A DNA stretch of 64,000 bases from Mycobacterium pinniadriaticum (GTDB taxonomy: Bacteria; Actinomycetota; Actinomycetes; Mycobacteriales; Mycobacteriaceae), in assembly GCF_026242045.1 (NCBI RefSeq), contig NZ_JAPJDO010000011.1, forward strand, positions 113,717-177,716. Reading direction: 5' to 3'. The first letter of the stretch is position 1. Each line of letters opens with the position of its first letter. The notes under the pieces are model-generated. The model was not told the DNA's origin, did not search any database, and saw nothing but the letters and a program-made list of their open reading frames with translations. Positions 16,800-24,886 of this stretch are shown one piece after another. Both the position numbers and the translations under genes were made by a program.

Positions 16800-17752
16800 C
16801 GAACTTCGGTGGCGAGCTGTGAAATCACCTCGCGCGTACGGTATTTCGATGCCACCAATTCGTCGCGCGTCTCCCCGATCGGCAGCAGCCGCACCGAGAG
16901 ATCGGTCACGCCGGCATCGGCGAACGCGCGGAACCGCTTGAGGATCGACTCTTCATCGCCGGCCGCACAGAGGTCACCGACATCGCGGGCGTCACCCCGA
17001 TCCAGCAGTCGCTGATAGTTGGGCGACGTCTCGGCCTCGGCCAGAATGCGGTTGGCCCGGTCCTTGGCGGTAGCGATCTCGGAATTCGCGCAGAGGGTGA
17101 CCGGGATACCGGCGACGATGCGCGGCGCGAGCTTGCCGGCGTCGGCGGCGGCCTTATTGATCTTGGGAGCGATGTGCTCGCCGATGGCCTTCTCGTCGGC
17201 CATCCAGAGCGTGGTGCCGTCCGCATGCTCACCCGCGATCTGCAGCATCACCGGGCCCAACGCAGCCACCAGCACCGGCATCTTCGTCTCGGCGCCGAGC
17301 GCGGTCGGGTTGTGGACAGTGAAGCTGTCGTTCTCGACGTCCACCGGCCCAGGCCCCGAGATCGCCGCATTGAGCACCTCGAGGTAGTCGCGGGTGTAGG
17401 CGGCAGGTTTGTCGTAGGGCAGGCCCAGCATGTCGCGGATGATCCAGTGGTGCGACGGGCCGACGCCCAGCGCCAGCCGCCCGTTCGAGATGGCATGCAC
17501 CGAAAGCGCCTGGCGGGCAAGTGCAATGGGATGCTGCGGCTGCAACGGAACCACGGCCGTGCCGAGTTCGATGCGGGTGCTGTGCGACGCCATCAACGCG
17601 ACCATGCTCAGCAGATCAAAATCGTCGGGCACCTGCGGCATCCACGCGGTCGACAGTCCCGCGGAGTCGGCCCACTCGATGTCAGCGATCAGCTTCTTCA
17701 CCTTGCGGGTCATGTCGCCGCGCTCGGCACCGATCATCACGCCAAGACGCAT
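16796..17752 (-). CDS. Luciferase-like (LLM) flavin/F420-dependent oxidoreductase
   Basis: 318-residue TIM-barrel LLM-class protein: MRLGVMIGAERGDMTRKVKKLIADIEWADSAGLSTAWMPQ at the N-terminus, ELGTAVVPLQPQHPIALARQALSVHAIS and LALGVGPSHHWIIRDMLGLPYDKPAAYTRDYLEVL follow the F420-dependent branch common in mycobacteria. No partner flavin reductase is adjacent, which favours F420. The ATG overlaps the stop of the B12-binding subunit (TAATG). The reaction in this operon is unknown; oxidation or oxygenation of an acyl intermediate is a guess. Confidence 0.85.
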   Translation of the reverse strand: MRLGVMIGAERGDMTRKVKKLIADIEWADSAGLSTAWMPQVPDDFDLLSMVALMASHSTRIELGTAVVPLQPQHPIALARQALSVHAISNGRLALGVGPSHHWIIRDMLGLPYDKPAAYTRDYLEVLNAAISGPGPVDVENDSFTVHNPTALGAETKMPVLVAALGPVMLQIAGEHADGTTLWMADEKAIGEHIAPKINKAAADAGKLAPRIVAGIPVTLCANSEIATAKDRANRILAEAETSPNYQRLLDRGDARDVGDLCAAGDEESILKRFRAFADAGVTDLSVRLLPIGETRDELVASKYRTREVISQLATEVR

Positions 17753-18153
17753 TACTCGACCACCTGTCCCGAGGTCAGTGCCCGGACGTCACGGACTAGG
17801 GTTTCCAGCGATGTTCCGGTCGGAAACACTGCGGCTGCACCGGCTTCCATCAGTTTGGGTACGTCACTGAGCGGAATCGTGCCCCCGACGATGACCGCGA
17901 TGTCACCCGCGTCGGCGGCGCGCAGCGCGTCGACGGTGCGCTGCGTGAGGGCCAGGTGCGCACCCGACAGGATGGAGAGTCCGACCACGGCGACGTCTTC
18001 CTGAAGAGCGATCGACACGATGTCCTCGACGCGTTGCCGGATTCCGGTGTAGATCACCTCGAATCCGGCATCGCGTAGCGCGCGGGCCACAATCTTGGCG
18101 CCCCGGTCGTGCCCGTCCAGACCGGGTTTGGCAACCAGGATGCGAGCGCTCAT
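17752..18153 (-). CDS. Acyl-CoA mutase small subunit, B12-binding
   Basis: 133 residues, a free-standing cobalamin-binding domain. D13-x-H15-x2-G18 supplies the lower-ligand His, followed by the SILSGAH and VIVGGTIP segments that line the nucleotide tail. Length matches the small subunits of isobutyryl-CoA and 2-hydroxyisobutyryl-CoA mutases. Its ATG overlaps the stop of the large-subunit gene by 4 bp. Confidence 0.93.
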   Translation of the reverse strand: MSARILVAKPGLDGHDRGAKIVARALRDAGFEVIYTGIRQRVEDIVSIALQEDVAVVGLSILSGAHLALTQRTVDALRAADAGDIAVIVGGTIPLSDVPKLMEAGAAAVFPTGTSLETLVRDVRALTSGQVVE

Positions 18154-19730
18154 CAGAAGACCACCGGCTGCTGGAACTCGCCCCAGACCGACTTCAGCGT
18201 GGACACCATCTCCCCCACGGTGCAGTAGGCATTGGCGCAGTCGATCAGCTTGTGCATCAGGTTGTCCTCGCCCTCGGCGGCTGTGGACAGCGCAGCAAGA
18301 GCTTCCTTCACCGCGACCCCGTCGCGGTCGGCCTTGACCTTGGCCAGCCGTTGCAGTTGCTTGTCGCGGCCCTCGGCATCCAGTTCATAGGTCGCCAGGT
18401 CCGGCGCGGGCTCATCGACAACAAACTTGTTCACACCCACCACCGGACGCTCACCGGATTCGACCTCCTGATGAATCTTGAAGGCCTCATCAGCGATCAG
18501 ACCCTGCAGATAGCCGTCCTCGATACAGCGCACCATGCCGCCGTGGGCTTCCAGATCCGCCATGATCTCGATGATGCGCTCCTCGGTCGCATCGGTGAGC
18601 GCCTCGACGAAGTACGAGCCGCCGAGCGGATCGGCCACCCGGGCGACCCCGGTCTCATAGGCCAGGATCTGCTGGGTGCGCAGCGCCAGCGTCGCCGACT
18701 CCTCGCTGGGCAGCGCGAACGGCTCGTCCCAGGCCGCGGTGAACATCGACTGAACGCCGCCCAGTACCGAGGCCAGCGCCTCGTAAGCCACCCGGACCAG
18801 ATTGTTCTGCGCCTGCGGGGCGTACAACGACGCACCACCAGACACACAGCCGAACCGGAACATCGAGGCCTTGTCGGTCTGCGCGCCGTAGCGCTCCCGC
18901 ACAATCGTCGCCCACCGACGCCGTCCGGCACGGTATTTGGCGATCTCCTCGAAGAAGTCACCGTGGGTATAGAAGAAGAACGAGATCTGCGGGGCGAACT
19001 TGTCGATGCTCATCCGGCCGCGTTCGACGACGGTGTCGCAATAGGTGACACCGTCGGCAAGGGTGAACGCCATCTCCTGCACGGCGTTGGCGCCCGCATC
19101 GCGGAAATGCGCCCCGGCGACCGAGATCGCGTTGAACCGCGGCACCTCGGCCGCGCAGAACTCGATGGTGTCGGCGATCAGCCGCAACGAGGGCTCCGGC
19201 GGCCAGATCCAGGTACCACGCGACGCGTACTCCTTGAGGATGTCGTTCTGAATCGTGCCGGTCAACTTCTCCCGCGGCACACCCTTCTTCTCCGCAGCCG
19301 CGACGTAGAAGGCCAGCAGAATCGCGGCTGTGCCGTTGATCGTGAAACTCGTGCTGATCGCATCCAACGGGATCCCGTCGAACAAAATCTCCGCATCAGC
19401 CAAAGTGTCCACCGCGACACCGACCCGTCCCACCTCCTCCCCATACTCAGGATCATCAGAGTCATAACCACACTGAGTCGGCAGATCCAGCGCCACCGAC
19501 AGCCCGGTACCGCCCTGCTCGAGCAGATAGCGATAGCGGCTGTTCGACTCCTCGGCGGTCCCGAAACCGGAATACTGACGGAAAGTCCACAACCGACCGC
19601 GGTAACCACTCGAGAAGTTGCCCCGGGTGAACGGAAAAGCACCCGGAGCGGGAGGATCACCACTACGGTCAGCCGGCCCATACACCGGCTGCAGTGGGAT
19701 TCCCGACGACGTTTGGAATTGGTGGTCCAT
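18153..19730 (-). CDS. Adenosylcobalamin-dependent acyl-CoA mutase, large subunit
   Basis: 525-residue TIM-barrel subunit of the methylmalonyl-CoA mutase superfamily, lacking the fused B12 domain. It isomerises a CoA ester by radical rearrangement. RQY53SGFGTAEESN holds the residue that sorts substrates (Tyr in methylmalonyl-, Phe in isobutyryl-, Ile in 2-hydroxyisobutyryl-CoA mutase). Q161 (GTIQND) and R171 (SRGTWIWPP) match the carboxylate-binding Gln/Arg of methylmalonyl-CoA mutase. In AGA207H208FRDAG the family Tyr before the catalytic His is Ala. This suggests a dicarboxyl-CoA substrate with a bulky group. Numbering rests on remembered alignments. ATG 19730 has only a weak ribosome binding site. 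First of four overlapping genes. Confidence 0.9.
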   Translation of the reverse strand: MDHQFQTSSGIPLQPVYGPADRSGDPPAPGAFPFTRGNFSSGYRGRLWTFRQYSGFGTAEESNSRYRYLLEQGGTGLSVALDLPTQCGYDSDDPEYGEEVGRVGVAVDTLADAEILFDGIPLDAISTSFTINGTAAILLAFYVAAAEKKGVPREKLTGTIQNDILKEYASRGTWIWPPEPSLRLIADTIEFCAAEVPRFNAISVAGAHFRDAGANAVQEMAFTLADGVTYCDTVVERGRMSIDKFAPQISFFFYTHGDFFEEIAKYRAGRRRWATIVRERYGAQTDKASMFRFGCVSGGASLYAPQAQNNLVRVAYEALASVLGGVQSMFTAAWDEPFALPSEESATLALRTQQILAYETGVARVADPLGGSYFVEALTDATEERIIEIMADLEAHGGMVRCIEDGYLQGLIADEAFKIHQEVESGERPVVGVNKFVVDEPAPDLATYELDAEGRDKQLQRLAKVKADRDGVAVKEALAALSTAAEGEDNLMHKLIDCANAYCTVGEMVSTLKSVWGEFQQPVVF

Positions 19731-19883
19731 CGCTGGATACCGTACTTGCAGTTTTGGAGAATGCCAATACCGCTTTGAGCAAGCCGTGTGCAGAATCGGG
19801 TGAAACCGGAGGTAGACGCACTCGGGGCGCGGTGGGGCGGCACAATGACATGCGTCCGAAGGCGGACCGACGAGAGGAACACA
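19731..19883. promoter_or_regulatory. Divergent promoter region, mutase operon / acetoacetyl-CoA synthetase
   Basis: 153 bp between divergent starts. Unlike the other island promoters it lacks a full GAGAA-N5-TTCTC palindrome; only a single GAGAA half at 19757 is seen. Control may therefore differ. Confidence 0.4.
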
Positions 19884-21806
19884 GTGCCGGGCACGCAACC
19901 CCAGTGGAAACAGTTCGCCGCCACCACGGCCGCGCAGCATGAAGCGCCGTCGGGCGGCTACGCCGAGCTGTGGCAGTGGTCGGTCGATCACCCGGCCCGG
20001 TTCTGGCGGGCGCTGTGGGAACACTTCGGCGTGGTAGCAGAGGTCGATCCCGCTCCGGGCGAGGCGGGCGTGCTCGCCGACGCGTCGATGCCGGGCGCGA
20101 ACTGGTTCCCCGGCGTCCGGCTGAACTACGTCGACCAGATCCTGCGGCACACGGACCGCACCGGAGCGGCCATCGTCGGGATCGGCGAGGACGGCACCCG
20201 AACCGAGATCGGCTGGGCGGAACTCGGTGGGCGGATCGGCGCGGTTGCCGCTGAACTGCGCCGACTCGGCGTGCAGACCGGTGACTGCGTGGCCGGATAT
20301 CTCCCCGATGTCGCCGACGCCATGGTCGCGTTCCTGGCGACGGCGTCGATCGGTGCGGTGTGGTCGGCGTGCGGGCAGGACTACGCGCCCCAGGGTGCGG
20401 CGTCGCGGCTGGCCCAACTGGAGCCCAAGGTGCTGTTCAGCGCCGACGGCTACCAATTGGGCGGACGCTGGTTCGACAAACGCGCCGACACCAAGGAATT
20501 GCTGGACCTGCTGCCCGATGAACCCCATCTGCTGGTGCTGGACGGCGAGCGCTACCGCCACCTGATCGCCCGGCCGGCCGCCCCGGAGGTCACCGTGGTC
20601 GCCTTCGATCACCCGCTGTGGGTGCTGTTCAGCTCCGGCACCACCGGCAAACCGAAGGGCATCGTGCACGGGCACGGCGGTGTCATCCTGGAACACCTCA
20701 AAGCGGCTGCCCTGCACGGCAATCTGGGGCCCGACGACGTTTTCTTCTGGCAGACCGCACTGAGCTGGATGATGTGGAACTTCCGGATCGCCGGCCTGAT
20801 GTGCGGCTCGACGGTGGTGTGCTACAGCGGCCACCCGCTCTATCCCGATGCCGACCGGCTCTGGCAGCTACTCGAGGACGAGAAGGTGACGTACTTCGGC
20901 ACCAGCCCCGGCCACCTGCTGGCCTCGCGCAAAGCCGGGCTGCATCCGGGCGCCTCCCATGACCTGCATCGGCTGGCCACCATCGGCAGCACCGGTTCCC
21001 CACTGCCGGCCGACCTCTTCGACTGGGTGCGCGAGGAGGTCGCCGAGCATGTCGCCGTCTCCTCGATCAGCGGCGGAACCGACGTGGTGACCGCGTTCGC
21101 CGGCGGCACGGCCGGGGTGCCGGTGGTACCCGGTGAGCTCACCACCCGCTATCTGGGGGTGGCGCTGCATAGCTGGTCGCCGCACCGTGAACCGCTCGTC
21201 GGCGAAGTGGGCGAGATGGTCATCACCGCTCCCATGCCGTCCATGCCGGTGAGTTTCTGGAACGACGAGGACGGGTCCCGTTATCGCGCCGCGTATTTCG
21301 ATCACCACTGGGCTGACGGTCCGGCACCGCACGTGTGGCGGCACGGCGACTGGGTCACCGTGACCGACCGGGGCTCGCTGGTGATCCACGGACGCAGCGA
21401 CGCCACCCTCAACCGGCACGGCATCCGGATGGGCTCGGCCGACATCTACGAAGTGGTCGAGGCGATCGACGCGGTCACCGAGGGGTTCGTCCTCGGCATC
21501 GACGGCCCCGACGGCGCCTACTGGATGCCGCTGTTCGTCACGCTCGCGCCGGGCCGGGAGCTCGACGACGAGCTGGTCGGGACGATCCGCTCGGCGATCC
21601 GGACCAAACTCTCACCCCGCCACGTCCCCGACGAGATCATCTGCGCGCCGGGGATACCGCACACCCGCACCGGCAAGAAGCTCGAGGTGCCGGTGACGGC
21701 GATCATGGCCGGCCATACCGACGTGTCGCTGGACCCCCGCTCGATCGACAACCCGGACCTCATCGACTGGTATCGCGAACAGGGCGCCAACCACAGCTGG
21801 GGCTAA
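19884..21806 (+). CDS. Acetoacetate-CoA ligase (acetoacetyl-CoA synthetase)
   Basis: 640-residue AMP-forming ligase of the acetoacetyl-CoA synthetase branch. WVLFSSGTTGKPKGIVHGHGG is the P-loop, GAVWSACGQDYAPQGAASRLAQLEPKVLF and YFGTSPGHLLASRKAGL fit this branch, and HTRTGKKLEVPV carries the C-terminal catalytic Lys. It would activate free acetoacetate or a related 3-oxo acid released by the pathway. The GTG at 19884 follows GAGAGGAAC; an upstream ATG at 19848 is less well supported. Convergent with and overlapping the DUF1330 gene by 4 bp. Confidence 0.9.
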   Translation: MPGTQPQWKQFAATTAAQHEAPSGGYAELWQWSVDHPARFWRALWEHFGVVAEVDPAPGEAGVLADASMPGANWFPGVRLNYVDQILRHTDRTGAAIVGIGEDGTRTEIGWAELGGRIGAVAAELRRLGVQTGDCVAGYLPDVADAMVAFLATASIGAVWSACGQDYAPQGAASRLAQLEPKVLFSADGYQLGGRWFDKRADTKELLDLLPDEPHLLVLDGERYRHLIARPAAPEVTVVAFDHPLWVLFSSGTTGKPKGIVHGHGGVILEHLKAAALHGNLGPDDVFFWQTALSWMMWNFRIAGLMCGSTVVCYSGHPLYPDADRLWQLLEDEKVTYFGTSPGHLLASRKAGLHPGASHDLHRLATIGSTGSPLPADLFDWVREEVAEHVAVSSISGGTDVVTAFAGGTAGVPVVPGELTTRYLGVALHSWSPHREPLVGEVGEMVITAPMPSMPVSFWNDEDGSRYRAAYFDHHWADGPAPHVWRHGDWVTVTDRGSLVIHGRSDATLNRHGIRMGSADIYEVVEAIDAVTEGFVLGIDGPDGAYWMPLFVTLAPGRELDDELVGTIRSAIRTKLSPRHVPDEIICAPGIPHTRTGKKLEVPVTAIMAGHTDVSLDPRSIDNPDLIDWYREQGANHSWG

Positions 21807-22087
21807 AACCCCGACAGAATTACCGCGTTGGTGTCGGCCGCGGCGTGGCGCAGCGCTCGCGCCTTGCCGTAAGCCTCCGAGTCGTACCAGGCCTGAGCGG
21901 CCTCGACCGACTCGAACTCCAGCACGACGGTCTGATGGCCGTGCCAGTTGCCTTCGAGCACTTGCGGTTTGGCGTCCACGGCGAGGACCTTGACGCCGCC
22001 CATCGCCGCGCCGGCAGCCTCGCCGTAGGCCTTCATCCCCTCGGGGTCATGAATTTCCTCTGTCAAGATGACATACCCCTTGGCCAT
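21803..22087 (-). CDS. DUF1330 family protein
   Basis: 94-residue ferredoxin-like-fold protein: MAKGYVILTEEIHDPEGMKAYGEAAGAAMGG and VVLEFESVEAAQAWYDSEAYGKARALRHAAADTNAVILSGF match DUF1330. Function of the family is unknown; some dimeric alpha+beta barrel relatives are monooxygenases or isomerases. ATG 22087 with GAGAGGAA upstream. The operator at 22104-22118 lies 16 bp before the start. Confidence 0.9.
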   Translation of the reverse strand: MAKGYVILTEEIHDPEGMKAYGEAAGAAMGGVKVLAVDAKPQVLEGNWHGHQTVVLEFESVEAAQAWYDSEAYGKARALRHAAADTNAVILSGF

Positions 22088-22103
22088 GCGGTTCCTCTCG
22101 TGT

Positions 22104-22140
22104 GAGAATCAGGTTCTCGTATTTCGAGTGACAGATTTCC
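22104..22140. promoter_or_regulatory. Operator GAGAATCAGGTTCTC plus degenerate site
   Basis: Palindrome at 22104-22118 (arms GAGAA/TTCTC) and a degenerate GAGTGACAGATTTCC at 22126-22140, centres 22 bp apart. Between the divergent DUF1330 and aldehyde dehydrogenase genes. Confidence 0.7.
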
Positions 22141-22161
22141 ACGGCAACAGGGGTAAATGCA

Positions 22162-23646
22162 ATGACCAATGTCGACGCTGACACGGGTGTGCTGGCCGGC
22201 GAGCAGCGGATGCTCATCGATGGGGAGCTTCGTTTCACCGACTCTGGGGCGGCGTTCGACGTCGTCCATCCCGCCTCCGAGGAAGTGGTCGGCCAGGCCA
22301 CCGACGGCACCGTCACCGACATCGAGCGGGCGACGGCCGCGGCGCGGCGGGCGTTCGACACCACCGACTGGTCCCGCGACCTCGAGTTCCGCTACCACTG
22401 CCTGGGCCAGCTGCACGAGGCGCTGACCGCCGAGCAGGAACGGCTGCGGCGCATCGTCATCACCGAGGTCGGGTGCCCGGTCTCGGTCAGCGGCTCCCAG
22501 ATCGAGAGCCCGATCGCCGAGGTCCGGCACTGGGCCGAGCACGGCCGCAACTTCGATTACCTGGTCGACACCGGGATCCACGAAACCCAGCTCGGCCCGG
22601 CGCGCCGCAAGATCCAATACGACCCGGTCGGTGTCGTCGGCGCGATCACGCCGTGGAACGTCCCGTTCTACCTCAATATCGCCGAGACGGTCCCCGCGCT
22701 GATGGCCGGCAACACCGTGGTACTCAAGCCGGCGCAACTCACCCCGTGGTCGGGCACCGAACTCGGCCGGATTGTCGCCGAGAAGACCGACATCCCTGCC
22801 GGTGTATTCAATGTCGTCACCTCCAACGCCAACGAGGTCGGCGCGGCCCTGTCGGCCGACCCGCGGGTGGACATGATCACTTTCACCGGCTCCACCGCGA
22901 CCGGCCGGGCGATCTTGGCCGCCGCCGCACCGACAGTGAAGAAGACCTTGCTCGAGCTCGGCGGCAAGTCGACCCACATCGTTTGCGACGACGCCGATTT
23001 CAATACCTGCCTGCCGATGGCAGCGATGTTCGCCTGCGTCATGTCCGGCCAGAGTTGCATCTTGTCGAGCCGACTGCTGTTACCGCGCAGCCGCTATGCC
23101 GAAGGCATCGAGATGCTCAAGACCATGATGGAGAATTTCCCGGTCGGCGACCCGTGGACTCCCGGCATCATGCAGGGGCCCCAGATCAGTGCCGCCCAGC
23201 GCGAGAAGACGCTGGGCCTGATCCAGTCCGGCATCGCCGACGGCGCCACCCTCGTCACCGGGGGCGGCATTCCGGAGAACCTGCCGACCGGCTACTACGT
23301 GCAGCCGACCCTGCTGTCCGACGTCGACCCCACGTCGGAGATCGCCCAGACCGAGATCTTCGGGCCGGTGATCACCGTGACCCCGTACGACACTGACGAC
23401 GAGGCCATCGCGATCGCCAACAACACCATCTACGGACTCTCCGGCGATGTCACCAGCGGCGATGACGAACGCGCGCTGAATATCGCCCTTCGCCTGCGTA
23501 CCGGCAGCGTCACCACCAACGGCCATTCCTTCTTCGGTATCACCAGCCCGTTCGGCGGCACCAAGCAGAGCGGGCTGGGGCACCGCAACGGTGACGAGGG
23601 CTACCGGGAGTACCTCAACATGAAGACGATCGGCGTGCGGCCCTAG
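22162..23646 (+). CDS. NAD(P)-dependent aldehyde dehydrogenase
   Basis: 494 residues. ITPWNVPF and FTGSTATGRAI mark the cofactor fold, E265 in LLELGGKS is the general base and C299 in SGQSC the nucleophile. Oxidises an aldehyde to the acid; substrate unknown. It is placed in the island regulon by the operator 44 bp upstream. ATG 22162 with AGGGGTAAA upstream. Ends at a hairpin shared with the convergent hydroxy-acid dehydrogenase. Confidence 0.93.
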   Translation: MTNVDADTGVLAGEQRMLIDGELRFTDSGAAFDVVHPASEEVVGQATDGTVTDIERATAAARRAFDTTDWSRDLEFRYHCLGQLHEALTAEQERLRRIVITEVGCPVSVSGSQIESPIAEVRHWAEHGRNFDYLVDTGIHETQLGPARRKIQYDPVGVVGAITPWNVPFYLNIAETVPALMAGNTVVLKPAQLTPWSGTELGRIVAEKTDIPAGVFNVVTSNANEVGAALSADPRVDMITFTGSTATGRAILAAAAPTVKKTLLELGGKSTHIVCDDADFNTCLPMAAMFACVMSGQSCILSSRLLLPRSRYAEGIEMLKTMMENFPVGDPWTPGIMQGPQISAAQREKTLGLIQSGIADGATLVTGGGIPENLPTGYYVQPTLLSDVDPTSEIAQTEIFGPVITVTPYDTDDEAIAIANNTIYGLSGDVTSGDDERALNIALRLRTGSVTTNGHSFFGITSPFGGTKQSGLGHRNGDEGYREYLNMKTIGVRP

Positions 23647-23654
23647 CCGCCTGC

Positions 23655-23703
23655 GATTTCGGCGCGTTTTCGTTCGCTCAGCGGCGGTTTTCGCGCCGAA
23701 ATC
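23655..23703. terminator. Hairpin between convergent genes
   Basis: GATTTCGGCGCG (23655-23666) and its exact reverse complement (23692-23703) flank 25 nt. It follows the aldehyde dehydrogenase stop and overlaps the stop codon of the minus-strand gene ending at 23702. T-runs follow both arms. Confidence 0.55.
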
Positions 23704-24886
23704 ACAAGAAAACGTGGTCGCGGTTCAGGTCCCGCACGGTCGCGACACCCATCAACAGCAGCGTCTGTCTGATCTCGGCCCCCAGGATGTCCAGGACGGC
23801 ACCGACCCCGGCGGAACCGGCGACAGCGAGGCCGTAGAGGAAGGGCCGCCCGATCATCACCGCGTCGGCACCCAGCGCCAGCGCGGTGACAACGTCAGTG
23901 CCGCAACGGATTCCTCCGTCGAGCAGTACCGTCGCCCGGTCTCCGACCGCGTCGGCGATAGCCGGCAGCGCGTCCAGTGATGCGGTGGCGGCATTGAGCT
24001 GACGCCCACCGTGATTGGAGACGACCACGCCGGTGGCGCCCACCTCATCGACCGCACGGACCGCGTCGGCGGGATCGAGAATGCCCTTGACCAGGAACGG
24101 ACCATCCCAGCTGTCCCGCAAGGACGCCACATCGCGCCAGCTGATGTCCGGACGGATCTGCCTGCTGTGCAGGGCCACCGATTCCACGGCCCCGGCCGCG
24201 CCGCGGGTGTCGGTGATGCTGCGCATCGTCATCCGGCGGTATCGCAACAGCCCGTACCACCATCGCGGCCGGATCGCCGCGTCGGCGATCCGGCGCGGGG
24301 TGAGGATCGGCGGATGACCCATGCCGGTGCGTCGCTCGCCGATTCGGTTGCCCTGCGCCGGAACATCGACGGTGACGACCGCCGTCCGATAGCCGGCGTC
24401 GCGCGCCCGGTCGAGCATCGAATCCATGAACGACGAACCCGGCACGACCCGGTCACCCCACGGGTAGAGCTGGAACCAGTGATCGGCTTCGGTCCCCGCG
24501 GCCACTTCCTCGATCGAATACGACGACGCTGTGCTCAGGATCAACCGGGTTCCGGCACGCTCCGCCGCGCGGGCGGCGCCGAGTTCCCCGGACCAGTGCG
24601 CGAGGCCCGCCAGCCCGGTGGGCGCCAGCACCACCGGCATAGCCAGCCGCTCGCCATTGAGCGTCGCCGACGCATCTACTCCCGCATTGCCAGCCAGAAC
24701 ACGTTGCCGCAAAGCCCATTTCGAGAATGCATCCCGGTTGGCCCGCACGGTCCGTTCGTCCTCGGCACCGCCGTCGAGGTAGGCCCACACCATCTTGGGT
24801 AACGCACGCAGCGCCGCCTGCCGGTAGTCCTCGACACAGACCAGCGGTTGCCTGGTTCGGAGCCGATACTGGAAAGCCGGACTCAT
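23702..24886 (-). CDS. FMN-dependent alpha-hydroxy acid dehydrogenase
   Basis: 394-residue TIM-barrel of the lactate/mandelate dehydrogenase and glycolate oxidase family. VVSNHGGRQL provides the catalytic His/Arg region and LLDGGIRCGTDVVTALALGADAVMIGRPFLYGL the FMN phosphate site. It converts a 2-hydroxy acid to the 2-oxo acid. ATG 24886 overlaps the cyclase gene stop (ATGA), so the two are co-translated. A longer upstream reading exists but lies inside the cyclase gene. Confidence 0.9.
   Translation of the reverse strand: MSPAFQYRLRTRQPLVCVEDYRQAALRALPKMVWAYLDGGAEDERTVRANRDAFSKWALRQRVLAGNAGVDASATLNGERLAMPVVLAPTGLAGLAHWSGELGAARAAERAGTRLILSTASSYSIEEVAAGTEADHWFQLYPWGDRVVPGSSFMDSMLDRARDAGYRTAVVTVDVPAQGNRIGERRTGMGHPPILTPRRIADAAIRPRWWYGLLRYRRMTMRSITDTRGAAGAVESVALHSRQIRPDISWRDVASLRDSWDGPFLVKGILDPADAVRAVDEVGATGVVVSNHGGRQLNAATASLDALPAIADAVGDRATVLLDGGIRCGTDVVTALALGADAVMIGRPFLYGLAVAGSAGVGAVLDILGAEIRQTLLLMGVATVRDLNRDHVFL

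Noticed and set aside
18252..19778. 508-residue plus-strand open frame opposite the mutase large subunit
   Set aside because: Antisense to the mutase, with composition typical of shadow frames.
2769..22118. Assignment of the palindromes to KstR or KstR2 (cholesterol regulons)
   Set aside because: The arms GAGAA/TTCTC do not match the TnnAACnnGTTnnA-type or AAGCAAG-type motifs as recalled.
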